Assembly: GCF_020906515.1 (NCBI RefSeq)
Contig: NC_085850.1
Location: 1,922,001-1,986,000, forward strand
From: Vanrija pseudolonga
Lineage: Eukaryota > Basidiomycota > Tremellomycetes > Trichosporonales > Trichosporonaceae
DNA: 64,000 bases
Direction of reading: 5' to 3'
The position numbers were made by a program, and so were the translations under genes. Under the pieces are notes generated by a model. The model was not told the origin of the DNA and made no database searches. It was given only the letters and a program-made list of their open reading frames with translations. Shown piece by piece: positions 24,871 through 35,754 of the stretch (within the stretch, counting starts at the first letter, position 1; every line of letters begins with the position of its first letter).

Positions 24871-26557
24871 ATGGAGAGACAGTCGCAGTCGCAGTCGCCG
24901 CGATCGCCACGGGAGGGGAGCGCGGAGCTGGCCGCTGGCGCAGCAGTCGGGCGCCCCGCGAGCCGATCGCCGCCCGACAGCACAACAGCGGGTACTACGG
25001 TGCGCTCGCCGCGTGCCGCCTCGGAGCAGCTACGGCGTGAGCGCAGCGAGCGCGAGCGGGAGAGGGAGCGGCAGCACGAGAGGGAGAGGGAGCGACAGCA
25101 CGAGCGCGAGAGGGAGCAGGAGCGAGAACGGCATCGACAGCGACAACACCACGACGAGTATCACCACGGCCACGGGGGGCACCACGGGCACCAGCAATAC
25201 CACGCGCACCACCACTCGACGCACCACTCGCCGCGACACCGACCACAGCAGCACACCCCGCCTACGGCGGCGCACCACACGCCGCGCGCGTCGCTGGCCT
25301 CCGCGTCGGCGTCGTACTCGCCCCGGCAGGCGCACACGAACCCGCACTACGCTCACGGGCACCCGCACGGGCACTACACGCCGCGGCATGTGAGCGGGCC
25401 GGTACCGCTGCCGCTGCCGGCGGTGGCTAGTCCGCGGGCTGGGGGAGGAGGTGGCGGCGGACACCACGGCCACGGGCACGGCAGCGGCTCTGGCGGCGGT
25501 CACCACGGCCACAGCAGCCACGGCCACGCGCACTCTTCCGCGTCGACGATCGGCCTCGGCCTCTCGACCGGCACGTCGCGGACCCCCTCCCCGCCGACAC
25601 CCGTCGACGACCCCGACTGGACAGACGGCGAGTTCGTGCTCGAGTCGACGGATTTCATGCGGTTTAGGGTACCGAGTTATTATCTGTTTGCGGCGAGGTG
25701 AGCGGGGCTGGGATGGGCGTACGTCGTGGTGCTGACTTGAGCTCAGCGCGGCGTTCCGCGACGCCGCTGCGTCCGCCGCTACAGCCTCTGCTTCCGCTGC
25801 TGCACGCCCCGACGCAGTCGACATCGACGCCGACGCCGAAGCCGACGACGACGACGACGCGCCACACGGCGGGCACTATGTGCGCTTCTCCGACGCAGGC
25901 GAGACGGCCGCCGTCATCCGCCTCTTCCTCGAGTTCATAGTGTACGCGCGTGTCGAGGTGCCCGACGACGGCACGACGCTCGACTCGCTCCGCTGCATGC
26001 GGGCCATCGTGCTCTTTTTGAAGCGGTACGACTGCCTCCCGACACTGCAGCTGTATCTGACCTGCCTGCGCGAGGTGGTGCGCCAACCCTCCAACATTAG
26101 CCCGTTGGCGGCGTTCGTCGCCGGCGCGACGGCCGGCGACGCGTTCACTTGCAGCACGGCACTCGACATCACCGACTGGGTGTGGCGCATGATGGACCGC
26201 CAGAACCTGCCCGCCAGCCCCGACGCAAACGTCTTCGACCCGCACCACATGCCCGTGGCGGTCTGGCAGCTCATCCCGCCCATGTATACCTGGGCGCTGA
26301 CGACGGCGTGGACTGGGACGGAGGAGCATCTGGTGGGTGTGTGCGCGCCGAGCGGAGCGAGGCGGCGGGGCGAGGCGAGTGAGGTTCAGCCCTGCTGGCT
26401 GGACGGAACGAGGTGCACGCCATTCACGACCAACAGCTGACTCCCCACCCCCCAGCACCGCCACTCGTCCCCCGGCCGCAGGGGCATGAGCGACGGCTCG
26501 AGCAGCGTCGGCGAGCTCGTCAGCCGTAAAGTGCACAGCTGGCAGCAGTGGCTCTGA
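24871..26557 (+). CDS. BTB/POZ-like protein with Arg/Glu- and His-rich leader
   Basis: Exons 24871..25697, 25747..26332 and 26456..26557 give about 504 residues; introns are 49 and 123 nt, in phase. Residues 50-90 are an almost pure RERERE/HERERE alternation, and residues 90-160 are His/Gly/Gln-rich (HHGHGGHHGHQQ). A Gly/His-rich stretch lies at 190-225. The ordered half starts near 250 with a BTB-like pattern: DGEFVLESTDFMRFRVPSYY, LFAASAAFRDA across intron 1, then YVRFSDAGETAAVIRLFLEF and the helical LRCMRAIVLFLKRYDC. This is the usual layout of fungal BTB proteins (strand, F-x-V-x-x-x-L, A-A-S-x-x-F-x-D). The typical partner is a cullin-3 ligase, but no Kelch or other known domain follows. 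Role unknown. Confidence 0.72.
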
Positions 26558-27447
26558 GGAGGGCGATGGGGGGAGCGATGACGGTGCCGGCTGTTATTGT
26601 TGCAAGCAAGGCACGCCCACCTGCCGGCTGCCGACTGCCGACTGCCACATCTTGTAGATACCCACACGCACGCACACACACACAACTTCTGTATACTAGT
26701 CGGCCAACTGCTCACTTGCCTGCTTGTTTGATGCCCGCCTGCCGCCGTACGACGACGACCAATGGAGCACGTACGTGCCCCGTCGCCGACGTGTAGCCGC
26801 GCTGTACATATTGCCCGTAGCGTGCGCTTGTCGAGACGCCGCTCCGCGCTCTGACGACCAGAGATGTCACCGCGCCGACTGCCTGCCTGCTTACCCTCGC
26901 CGCCACGCCCGCCACGCCACACCGCTCGGGCAAGCCGACGATCACGATACACCCCCACCCGACGATCCCGACAACGACACGGTCGTCATCACTCCACCGC
27001 AATCTGCCGGCAAAAGCGTCACAAGCCTGCCCACGGGCACTTTAACGCAACCTGACTTGCGCACGACTTTGGTACCGCGTCCCGCTCCGCCTGCTCCGAG
27101 ACACAACCCACACCGCCCCCTCCCTGCCCCTGCCCCTGCTTCTCCCCCCAGCCGTCGTAATGATACATGCCTGTACTATGATACGCCGCGCCCAGCCCGT
27201 CTGTTCTTGTGTGGGGCAGACAGAGCCACAGCGCTACAACGCAGTGCGACCCAGAGTGAGTGGGGGAGAAGTGGCTGCAAGCCGACAAGGGGTACACGTA
27301 TTCCGTACAATCGGGGGGCGACGAGGCGACGAGTCGCGGGTCGGGCGGTCGGGGTTTGTTGGTGGTGGTGCCTAGATGATGTTGATGGGAACCAGGTGCC
27401 AAGGGTCTTTAGCTGTCGTCGTTGACTCGTCGTCGACGCGCCTGCGC
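26558..27447. other. Convergent intergenic region (890 bp), no supported gene
   Basis: Between the BTB-like gene and the Whi5-like gene, whose stops face each other. It contains a CA microsatellite at about 26657-26685 and scattered GC-rich open frames on both strands with no recognisable domain. The length is unusual for a convergent gap here, so an RNA gene cannot be ruled out. Confidence 0.4.
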
Positions 27448-29545
27448 CTACGCGCCAGAGCTCTCGCGCAGCGCGCGGGCACTGAGAGGAGGTGGGGGCA
27501 GCCCATTGGGTGGGGGGCCGCGAGACGCTCCGTTAGAGCCACCGCCACCACCACCCTCAGACTCGGCGAAGAGTACCCGCGCTGTTCCACCAAATGACAC
27601 TTGGCCGTCCGACGCCTGTCGTTTGCGTGCAGGGCTCGGCGAGTGAGCCAGGAACATCATGAGCTCGACGGCGTTCTTGTCCTCCTCGCCTCGTCCAGCC
27701 ATCTCCTCGGGCTCGGTGATGCGCTCAATGTCACGAGAGTTGTTGCGCGAGTGACCTCCAGACCTTGCACCAGACGGCGTGCGCGAGTGCGCGTGGTAAG
27801 ACAGGTCGCGTTCGCGGTCAACAGGTCGGTTGTTGCGCGAGGCAGATGCCTCAGGCTGGCGTGCTTCCCACCAGCCACCACCACCGCCGCGGAACGCAGC
27901 ACTGCTGTCCATGCTTGCTCCACGGTGGCGCGTGTGGCTCGATGGCGTGCGGAGCCCAGCTGGCGGAGGCAGCGACGGAGGCGGGGGACCAAGTGGCCGC
28001 GAGTCACGCTGATCGCGGGGATCCCGGTAGTCGCGTCCGTCGCCTCCACGGGCGTCACGCGGGAACTCGGGCACGGCAAAGCTCTGAGCACGCGGCCGGG
28101 GCGGTGGCATGTCGGGTGAGAAGGGCGGAGGGAGGCTCGCGGCCGACTGGATGGGCGGAAGGAGTGGCCCGTCACCACGCGCGAGGGAACGCTCGGCATT
28201 CGACGCGACCGGCGAACGTCCTGATCCGAGCATAAACGTTAATGCCTTGGCGGCGTCCACGTCCTGCGTTGACGGTCTCTCGCGGAGGTTGCTGTGCGAC
28301 TGCGAGCGCTTCTTTGTGCCCTTCTTAGGTCGAAGCGGCGACGCAGGGTAGGGGTCCTTGGCCAAAAACTGGAGCGAACTGACGCTGCTGGACGCGCGGC
28401 GGTGTCCAGACTGGTGGCCGTGAGATCCTCCAGAGCGAGGGGGACCACCGTTGCCCATCGGCCCTCGCATAGGAGAAAGTGTAGGGCCAGACAGGTAGTC
28501 GTCCATGCGGTGGCGACGGGGGTTGGAGTGTTGCGGCCCGCGGGACGCGATGCCTGTAATGGACGCGAGGCTCGGCAAACCGCCAGGAAGCGACTGGGTA
28601 GGGCCGTGGTGTGTGAACCGGTTCCGCTGGGGCGGTGACATGTGAGTGCCCCCTGGCTGTGGTAATGACTGCCAGAGGACGTCGGCAAGTTGCCACGGTC
28701 GCGACGGTGATGGTGGCTCGTACTGTGGGCCGTGGCCCCGCGGAATGACGAGCTGCGGCCGGCTCGGCGCCCTTGGTGATGGAAGGCGCTGGTGGCGTCA
28801 GCGGGGTAGGTTACCTCAAACTCACATTCTCAATCTCGCCGATGCTCATATCCGTCCAGCCATGGTTGGTCTTGAACGACGCGAGCTCGAGACGCTGTTG
28901 AAGCTGGGCAATTTTCTATCACTCGTCAGCAATGTTACTACCAATTGAATAGTCGGCGTCGGCGGCGTCGGCGGGAACACGCGTATAGACGCGTCGACTC
29001 GCGCCACCCGGCCGCCGCCCCCGCGTCGCGTGTGTGAAGCCCCCACTCACCTTTTCCATCTCCACACGTCGCAAGAAGCGGTCCATGTCCTCTGGCGCGT
29101 CGTCTGGCCCGGCGACGTGCACGTCGGCGGCGGGGGCACCGCTTCCGCTGGCCGCGCTGGCCGGTCCAATGCTCGCGCCGCTGCTACTGCTGGTACCGTC
29201 GTGTTCCTGCTCATGCTCTGGTTCCTGTTCCTGCTCGCCGTCTTGCATGATCTCAATGTCCCCCGACGCCACAGGAGCCGGGGATGCTGTTGGTGGGGCA
29301 AGCGTCCCGTTGCCGTTGGGAGTGGGGCTGTGTTTGTTGTGGCTGATTGCGTCAATGGTATCCGATGTGCCGTTTCGCGCGGGAAGTGTGCCCTGCGAAG
29401 ACGACGCGGTGGACGTTGGCGTCGCGTCTCGAGAAGGCGAGCGCGCCCTCGCTGGGAGTGGCGACACTGGGCGGTACTGCTGCGAAGTGGGTTGTTGCAG
29501 AGTCGGCGTCGGCGGCGACCCTGGCCGCGGCGAGTCGACGTCCAT
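27448..29545 (-). CDS. Whi5/Nrm1-like G1/S transcription repressor (probable)
   Basis: Exons 29545..29051, 28915..28826 and 28788..27448 give about 641 residues; introns are 135 and 37 nt, all phase 0. The small middle exon codes KIAQLQQRLELASFKTNHGW then TDMSIGEIEN. It fits the short GTB motif by which Whi5/Nrm1 proteins bind SBF/MBF (L-x-x-R-L-x-x-A-x-(F/Y)-K ... E-(I/L)-E). A second conserved-looking motif, AVELMMFLAHSPSPAR, lies near the C-terminus. Everything else is Ser/Pro/Arg-rich and disordered, with many S/T-P sites, as expected for a CDK target. An acidic Glu/Gln run (EQEQEPEHEQEHD) is at about 104-116. The function is inferred from one short motif plus overall composition. A long upstream gap (2.3 kb) would fit a tightly regulated gene. 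Confidence 0.6.
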
Positions 29546-31800
29546 GGCTCACGGCAGATGGATGGTGGATGGATTCACGGCAATGAATCCACGACCGCGG
29601 CTAGTTGCGATGGGGCGAGGGTGTGTTGCAAGGGGTGGTACGTGTGTTGGGATGTTGGCTGTCGCGTCGTCGTCGGGGGGGGGGGCGGGCGGGCCGTCGT
29701 GGATGAGCGCGCAGAGTGCGGATGAGGGGGGGGGTTGGTAGTGGGGGTGCGGAAGAGTGACTTGAGTGTCTAGAGGTGAGTGCGAGGTTGCGGCCGGGCG
29801 GCGGCGGCGGCTGCGGCTGCGGCTTGCGGCGATGGGAGGGAGGGAAGGGAGGAAGGGAGGAAGGCGTGTGTCGGTGGTGGGAGGGGGAGGGCCGAGTTGC
29901 GCGCGCGTGTGGGTGCGTGCGTTTGTGCAGCGACTCGCGTTTGTGCTTGTGCGCGGCCCGAGTGATGAGAGAGAGCTGGGGGCACAGGGGAGGGGAAGGA
30001 AGCGAAGGGCGGTGGGGGGGGGGGGCACGAGTGATGGGATGGGAGGGAGGGAGGGGAAGGACAGTGTCGATGAGGAGGAGGAGGGACGGGCGGTGGCGTC
30101 GTCGTTCGGCGTCGTCGACCTTGTCCTTGTCGTCGGCGGCGTCGGCAGGCGTGACGATTAGTGACGGTGCGTGGCGTGGGGTGGCGTGGAGTGGAGTGAC
30201 TGTGCGTCGAGGGGTGGTGGTGGATGCACGACTAGGATGATGCTGATGTGGGTAGTGTGTGTTGTGATGTGGGATGTGTAGTGTTGCCTAGTAGTTGTTT
30301 AGTACGCGCGCCAGGTGTGTGTTGCACACAGGGAATGGGGAGTCGACCAGGCGCGCGCGCGTCAATCCGTCTAGTGCGTGCAAGTCGGCCGTTCGGGGGT
30401 GCGTGTCGCTGCTGCTGCTGCTGGCTCGCTCGCGTTGGATCTGCACGGTTTGAATGATGCTAGCTACAAAGAAGACGACGACGACGACAACGACGGCTAG
30501 ATGGATGCATCAGAGGGATGGACGGGGCTGGCGGTATGGGCATGGCATTGGCAGTCTGCTGCTCTTCCTACGTCCCAGTCAAGGCGAGGCAGGACGGCCA
30601 GGACACGCACCACGCAGCACCAGCAGCAGCAGCAGCTATTGCGGCCCGGTGGGTGGGTGGTGGGTGGGTATTGCTGGCTCTCAACCTTGACCAGCACCAG
30701 CACCAGCAGCGGCAGCAGCAGCTCCCCTCGTTCTCCACTCTGCGCGTGCGCGCTCCTGTTGCTCGTAATAGGCTTTACAGGACGGACGCGCATGCCCCCA
30801 GTTACTCCTTGCCTCGTCCCCTACGGTTTTACACCTAAACCGTCGCGATGATGCCCTCTTTGCCTTCCTCCTCCTCCTCCTCCTCCTCCTCCTCGGCGCA
30901 GCCCTCCCTCTGCCGCCGTGCCCTCTCCTTGTCTCCCGGCATTGCCTTGGCTGGCTGTTCCCTAATACAAAGTCACCACGCCAGGACGAGAATGCGACTA
31001 CCATCGTTTCCATGCCGCCTCGCTCGCCGCCTGAGTCGCCCCCCCAAAGCCCACGGCCGGAGGCAAGGTCATATGGTCGGTCGGTCCCTGACTCGACCGC
31101 TTTTTTCCCTGGACCCAGGCGCGAGGCGCGAGGCGCGCAGGCGGCGTGGCGCGGCGTCGTCGCGTCGTCGTCGCCTGGCCTGGTGTCGCCTCGTCGCCTC
31201 GTCGTAGTAGTCGACTCTCTTCAGTCTCTCCTCTCCTCTTCTCCCCCTCTCACCTTACACCACCTCGTTCACGTGCCTGGATCTTGGTGTTCCGCCCCCG
31301 TTTTGCAGTGCCACCCACCCAGCTGGCGCATCATCCCAGAACAGAAATTTGTCTCCATCCAGAGTGGATGGACCCTTAGCCTTCCCGCAGGCCACCGCTG
31401 CTGCCACCACGGCCACCACCACGGCGCGGGCTTGCTACACTCATCCCACCCCCCACTTGCCCACACAGTCACAGTCAGAGTCAGTCGCCGTCAGCCTGAC
31501 ACCAAGACAAAGGTCAGTCACACGTACCAGGCTGGCTCCCGAACCTCCCCCCCCCACGTCATAGCAGCTACCACCACCAGCACAACGCTCACTGCAACGG
31601 GTACTCACTTCACACAAAGTCTGCATGCCCCCGCCGCCGTCTCTCACTATCATAAGCGTAACCTAACTGCCGCGTGCCGCTCATACGGGACCATGCCCAC
31701 CTCGCCGTCTTGGCGACCGGCCATGACATATCTCCGTCGATCCCATCCTTGCTTGGTGATGGCCCGGCCCCGTCTGTGCTCTGGTTACTACTACAGTACC
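29546..31800. other. Long intergenic region (2.3 kb), no supported gene
   Basis: Upstream of the Whi5-like gene and downstream of the AlkB-like gene, both on minus. It holds poly-G runs near 29678 and 30015, a GAC/GACGAC run at 30474-30490, CAG repeats at 30620-30640 and a (CCT)n tract at 30864-30894. A plus-strand frame of 275 codons (31012-31839) is low-complexity His/Ser/Pro-rich, runs antisense into the AlkB-like gene, and shows no domain. I read it as noise. Confidence 0.45.
30864..30894. repeat. (TCC)n microsatellite
   Basis: A run of about ten TCC units in the gap between the Whi5-like and AlkB-like genes. Confidence 0.8.
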
Positions 31801-34800
31801 TCAGCCCTGGATGACACGCGCCGTAGCCGCCACGCGTAGGCCCAGAGGGACCACCTTGTGGTCGTACATGTGTTGAATCGCCCGACCCGACATCATGACA
31901 ACGTCCTGTTTCACCGCGGCACAGTATGGTCAGTAACGCCAACCCTAATGGTCGTGTGCAGTGCAGCGTACCCCGTGAGACAGTGCGAAGTTGAGGACGG
32001 GCAGTGGGCGCCGCAGCGGTTCCTTGGAACTGGTGGCAGCAGAGGCGGAGGCGGAGGCGGGGGCGGCGGCTTTGTTACGCGCAGTCTTGCGGCGAAATGA
32101 CATGGTTGCTGGTGAGCCCAAAGACAAGGCCGCCACGACTGGTCCGAGGCCTGCGAGCTAAGCAACATTGCACGGCTACACCCCGCCCTCACCAGGCTCG
32201 CTGTCGTCGTGCCAGTTCATTTTCTGGCCCTCACGATACATGACACTGAGGATCTCGTTAAAGTCGACGCGTTCGCCCAGAACACTCGCGACGCGTTCCC
32301 GGATTCTCGTCATCAGTGTGGCAACCAGCAGCCAACTTTCTCAAACTCACAGCTGTAGTGCGTCCATGACGCTCGGTGGCGACTCGGCAAACGTATAGCT
32401 CAGCGTCTCAACGATGTACTTGTAGCTCGCGCCAGAGTTGATCGCAAACTGCTGGGACAGCAGGCCGCCCTTGACCGTGTTGGACTTGAGCTCGCGGCGT
32501 TCGAACAGTGGCGCGCAGGGCACGTCGACCGCAGCGCGCTGGTACGCCTCCCATATGGCGTCGGCGGCGTGCGACGAGTCATGCAGGATATGGTACACGG
32601 TGCCGCTGGGGGTCAGCAGGCACTTGTATGCGCACTCACGCTCTGGGCAACGTGTATGCCACAACGGTCGCTGGCGGGTTGGACAAGCGGCGGAGCGACA
32701 TCACAATCCCAGGCGAGCAGTCGTCCGCCTCGCCGAGGATGTCAAGCCGCGGCGGCAGCCCAGAGGCCGTCACGATTGCCCCGGCGTCGCTCAGCCGGTT
32801 GCCGCACGCGCGGCACTCCCACCGCTCCCAGCGGTATCGGCAGTTGGCGCGCCCACAAGCAGTGCAGACCCAGCCTGGTGTCAGTCAGCGCGCACGCGCA
32901 CGCCACGACGTACCCTTCCACAGCGTGCGCGAGCCCGACTGTGCGTCGTCAGACTCGCCAGTCTCGGCCCCGCTCGGCGCTGGCGGCACGACGCTGAAAG
33001 GCACACTTCTGCGGTGTGGAGGTGTTGCCGCGGGCTGCAGGAAACCCGGGTCAAAGGTCAGCGCCATGCCGAACGGGATGGGGAAGAGGCCGCGCGGCGT
33101 GGACAGCATCCAGAACTGCTTGCACGCAGGCTGCACGCAGATCCAGCCCTCGGCGTACAGGCGCGGGCTGTGCGTCTTGCACGTAGGACATGTGGCGCCG
33201 GCGAAAAGCAGCCTGGTGTCAGCGGAGCCGAGGGGAGACTCACTCTGCCGCCTGCGTGTCGCGAAACGGGTACGCATTGGCAAGGGTGTGCTCGCCAGGG
33301 CGGTAGACGCCCCGCAGCGGTGACTCGTACGGCCCGCTATTCGGCCGCTGCCGCTCGAGGTCGACGTAGTGGTTGCTCACGCTGCCACCAGCCCATAGCT
33401 GTAGCTGGACGAGCTGCTCTTCCGGTGGTGGGAGGGTGATGTCCGCCTCCGAGTCGGGCGGGGTGGGAAGGAAGGGTCGTGTGGGGTGGTGCTTGGGTGT
33501 CGGCATAGGCGACGGCGGTGCGCTGGAGAGGACGCTGCTCTCGGGGCTGGGAGGTGCGGTCGGGGCCGGGGCCGAGGGCACCGTGTCTGGGCATGGTTTC
33601 TCAACAGCGCTTGTTGGAGGAGGAGGGAGTGGCGGAGGGTCTGGCTGACAGCTCGTGGCACCACTTGCCGCACCTGTCGGCGTAGCGACCTGCTCCCGCT
33701 CCCACCACGGCGTCCCCTGCGAGTCAACCCAGTCGAAGCGGACCTTGAGGCGGCGGAAGAACCCATGGCCGCCACTTTCGGGGTCACACGGCGCCGCCTC
33801 AAACCACACACCGGAGACCCAGTACCTCGGCGGTGTCAGCTCGCCTACACCACCCACAAGGCGCACTCACCACCCGAGCACGGCGTACGTGCACCCCAGC
33901 GTCCACGGCAGCAGCGCGTACTCGGCGCCAGCAAGCAGAACGACCGGCGCGTGGCTAGCGCTCGCGCGCATGAGCGTGGCGATACGGTCTGATTTGGCGC
34001 TGTGGTCGGACAGCAGGCAGGACACGGGCTCGCCCCGCGTGTCGAGCGTGCGCGTGCTCTGGCCCCCGCCGTGGGAGATGATCACGCGCCCGCCAGCAGC
34101 CCACACGTCGCGCGGCGCAGGAAACCCGTCGAGCAGGTACCCGTACGCGACCTGCTTGGACATGTACATGCCCGACTGGAATGCGCGGTAGTATGGCAGG
34201 GCCTCGCAGAGCTCCTGGCGGGTCTGTGCCCAGACGGGCGGTCGGGGGCGAGCCATCGCTATCGTTGCTGTCGTCTGCCGTTCCGGCCGGGGTGGCACGT
34301 GTGCACGCGGCAGGTCCGCGACGAGGCGTAGTACCGCCGTGAAGGTGCTCGACAGGATACCGCCCCCCGGCGGTGGTCTGGGTCTTGGTCTGGGTCTTGC
34401 CGGCCGTATCACTGCCACGGAACCCGTCGCGGAGATCGCCACATCCTCGGGCTCCGCCTTGACCTTCACATTCTTGCGCTTGGTTTTAGGCTGTGGCGCG
34501 AGCAGCCCGAGCTTGACCAACAGGTTGTCGTTGATCGTGCGGTAGTGCCGTGTCGGCGGGGCGCGCTTCTTCTCTATCGCAAGGGGCAGCGACGGGGCGG
34601 GAGACGCAGCGGCTTTGGCGGTGGCCTTAGAGGCCTTGCGCTGGGACTTGACGGCCTTGGTCTTTGACTCTGGCGCCGCGGAGCCCTCTGCCTCTGGTGT
34701 CGGGTCTGGATCGAAGTCGATGTCGCTGTCGGCATCGGACACGCACCGCTTGCGCTTGGTCTTGGTGCCGTCGGCAGCTCGCCTTGCTGACCGTTCGACC

Positions 34801-35523
34801 TTGTCCTTGCTCTTGGACTTCTTCTTGTCCGCCTTCCTCTCGGCCTTGGCTGCCTTGTTGTCCTTCTTGCGCTTTTCGCAATCCTTCTCGCCGTCGTCGG
34901 CCTTCATCTTCTCCTCCTTGACCCGCTCCTTCTCCTTCCCTTTGTCCTCCCTACTCCTCCTCCTCTCCTTTTTGCTCTTCTTCCCATCAACTCCCGCCTC
35001 AATCTTGATCTTCTTCTCAGCGCCCCCGTCCCCCCTCCTGTTCTTCCGCTTCGCGCCCCCGTCGATCCTGCCGATCCTCTCAATGCTGCGCATTAGCGCC
35101 CAGACGCGTACTCGCCCCACCTCGTGTCCGTGTCAACGTGTCTCGAGGGCAAACGCCCACCCTGCGCGCGCACCATGTCCTCGGCGCGCTCGAGACCGCC
35201 CCGCGCGCCGCCATACGCAGCCCAGAGAACGCGCGCGCGGAACAGCCTATCGTCGCGGGTCACCCTTGGCCCTGGGGCAGCGCCGTACACGAGCGCGTGG
35301 AATTCTGCTTCCAGTGCCGCCTGGAGCGTCAGCGTCAGCACGCGTGCGATACCCAGCCCACCTCGTGCGCCGCGTCCGGGCCGGCTAGCGCCCCCTCGAT
35401 CATGTCGGCGCAGATGTCCGCCCAGAGGTCGGGCGAGACGGCCTGCCGGTGGCCCCGTAGCTCGAAGGCTGCCTTGAGCGCCGGGGAAACAAACCGCTCC
35501 TGCAGGCAGGGCTGGAGGGGCAT
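31801..35523 (-). CDS. Multidomain AlkB-like Fe(II)/2-oxoglutarate dioxygenase
   Basis: Ten exons: 35523..35362, 35320..35121, 35085..33871, 33825..33244, 33212..32914, 32874..32640, 32605..32351, 32305..32193, 32150..31972, 31905..31801, about 1114 residues. The introns are 31-66 nt and all close in phase. The C-terminal third is an AlkB fold: metal ligands in NWHDDSEPG (His about 1015, Asp about 1017), then SLGSPATMSFR, SHGDVVMMSG, YDH (His about 1096) and R-x5-R (Arg about 1104 and 1110, the 2-oxoglutarate clamp). Upstream are two zinc-ribbon-like clusters, CPTCK...CVQPAC (about 728) and WVCTACGRANC...CRAC (about 823). A Lys-rich nuclear-type stretch lies at 125-290, and an unidentified domain (LLDGFPAPRDVWAAGGRVI, ISHGGG) at about 390-550. 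AlkB enzymes remove methyl groups from nucleic acids. The substrate here is unknown, and the zinc clusters suggest nucleic-acid binding. Confidence 0.85.
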
Positions 35524-35754
35524 GGTGGCTGCGTTAGTGGTGAGGTGGACAGAGTCGTCAAGGCAGATGAGACAGCAAAGGCGTTATCGTCGCTCGCTGC
35601 ATGCCGTGCACATAGCCGATCGCGCAAGTCTACGAGTGACGACGCGGGGCTCCACAAACAACAAACCAAAGGTGACATCTACGGCGCTGCGCCGACCGAC
35701 AACATGCATACTACGGATAGGGACGAGGACGAGCAAAGGACATATGCACATGTT

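Noticed and set aside
31012-31839. 275-codon plus-strand frame with His and Ser runs
   Set aside because: Low complexity, ends antisense within the AlkB-like gene, no family similarity.
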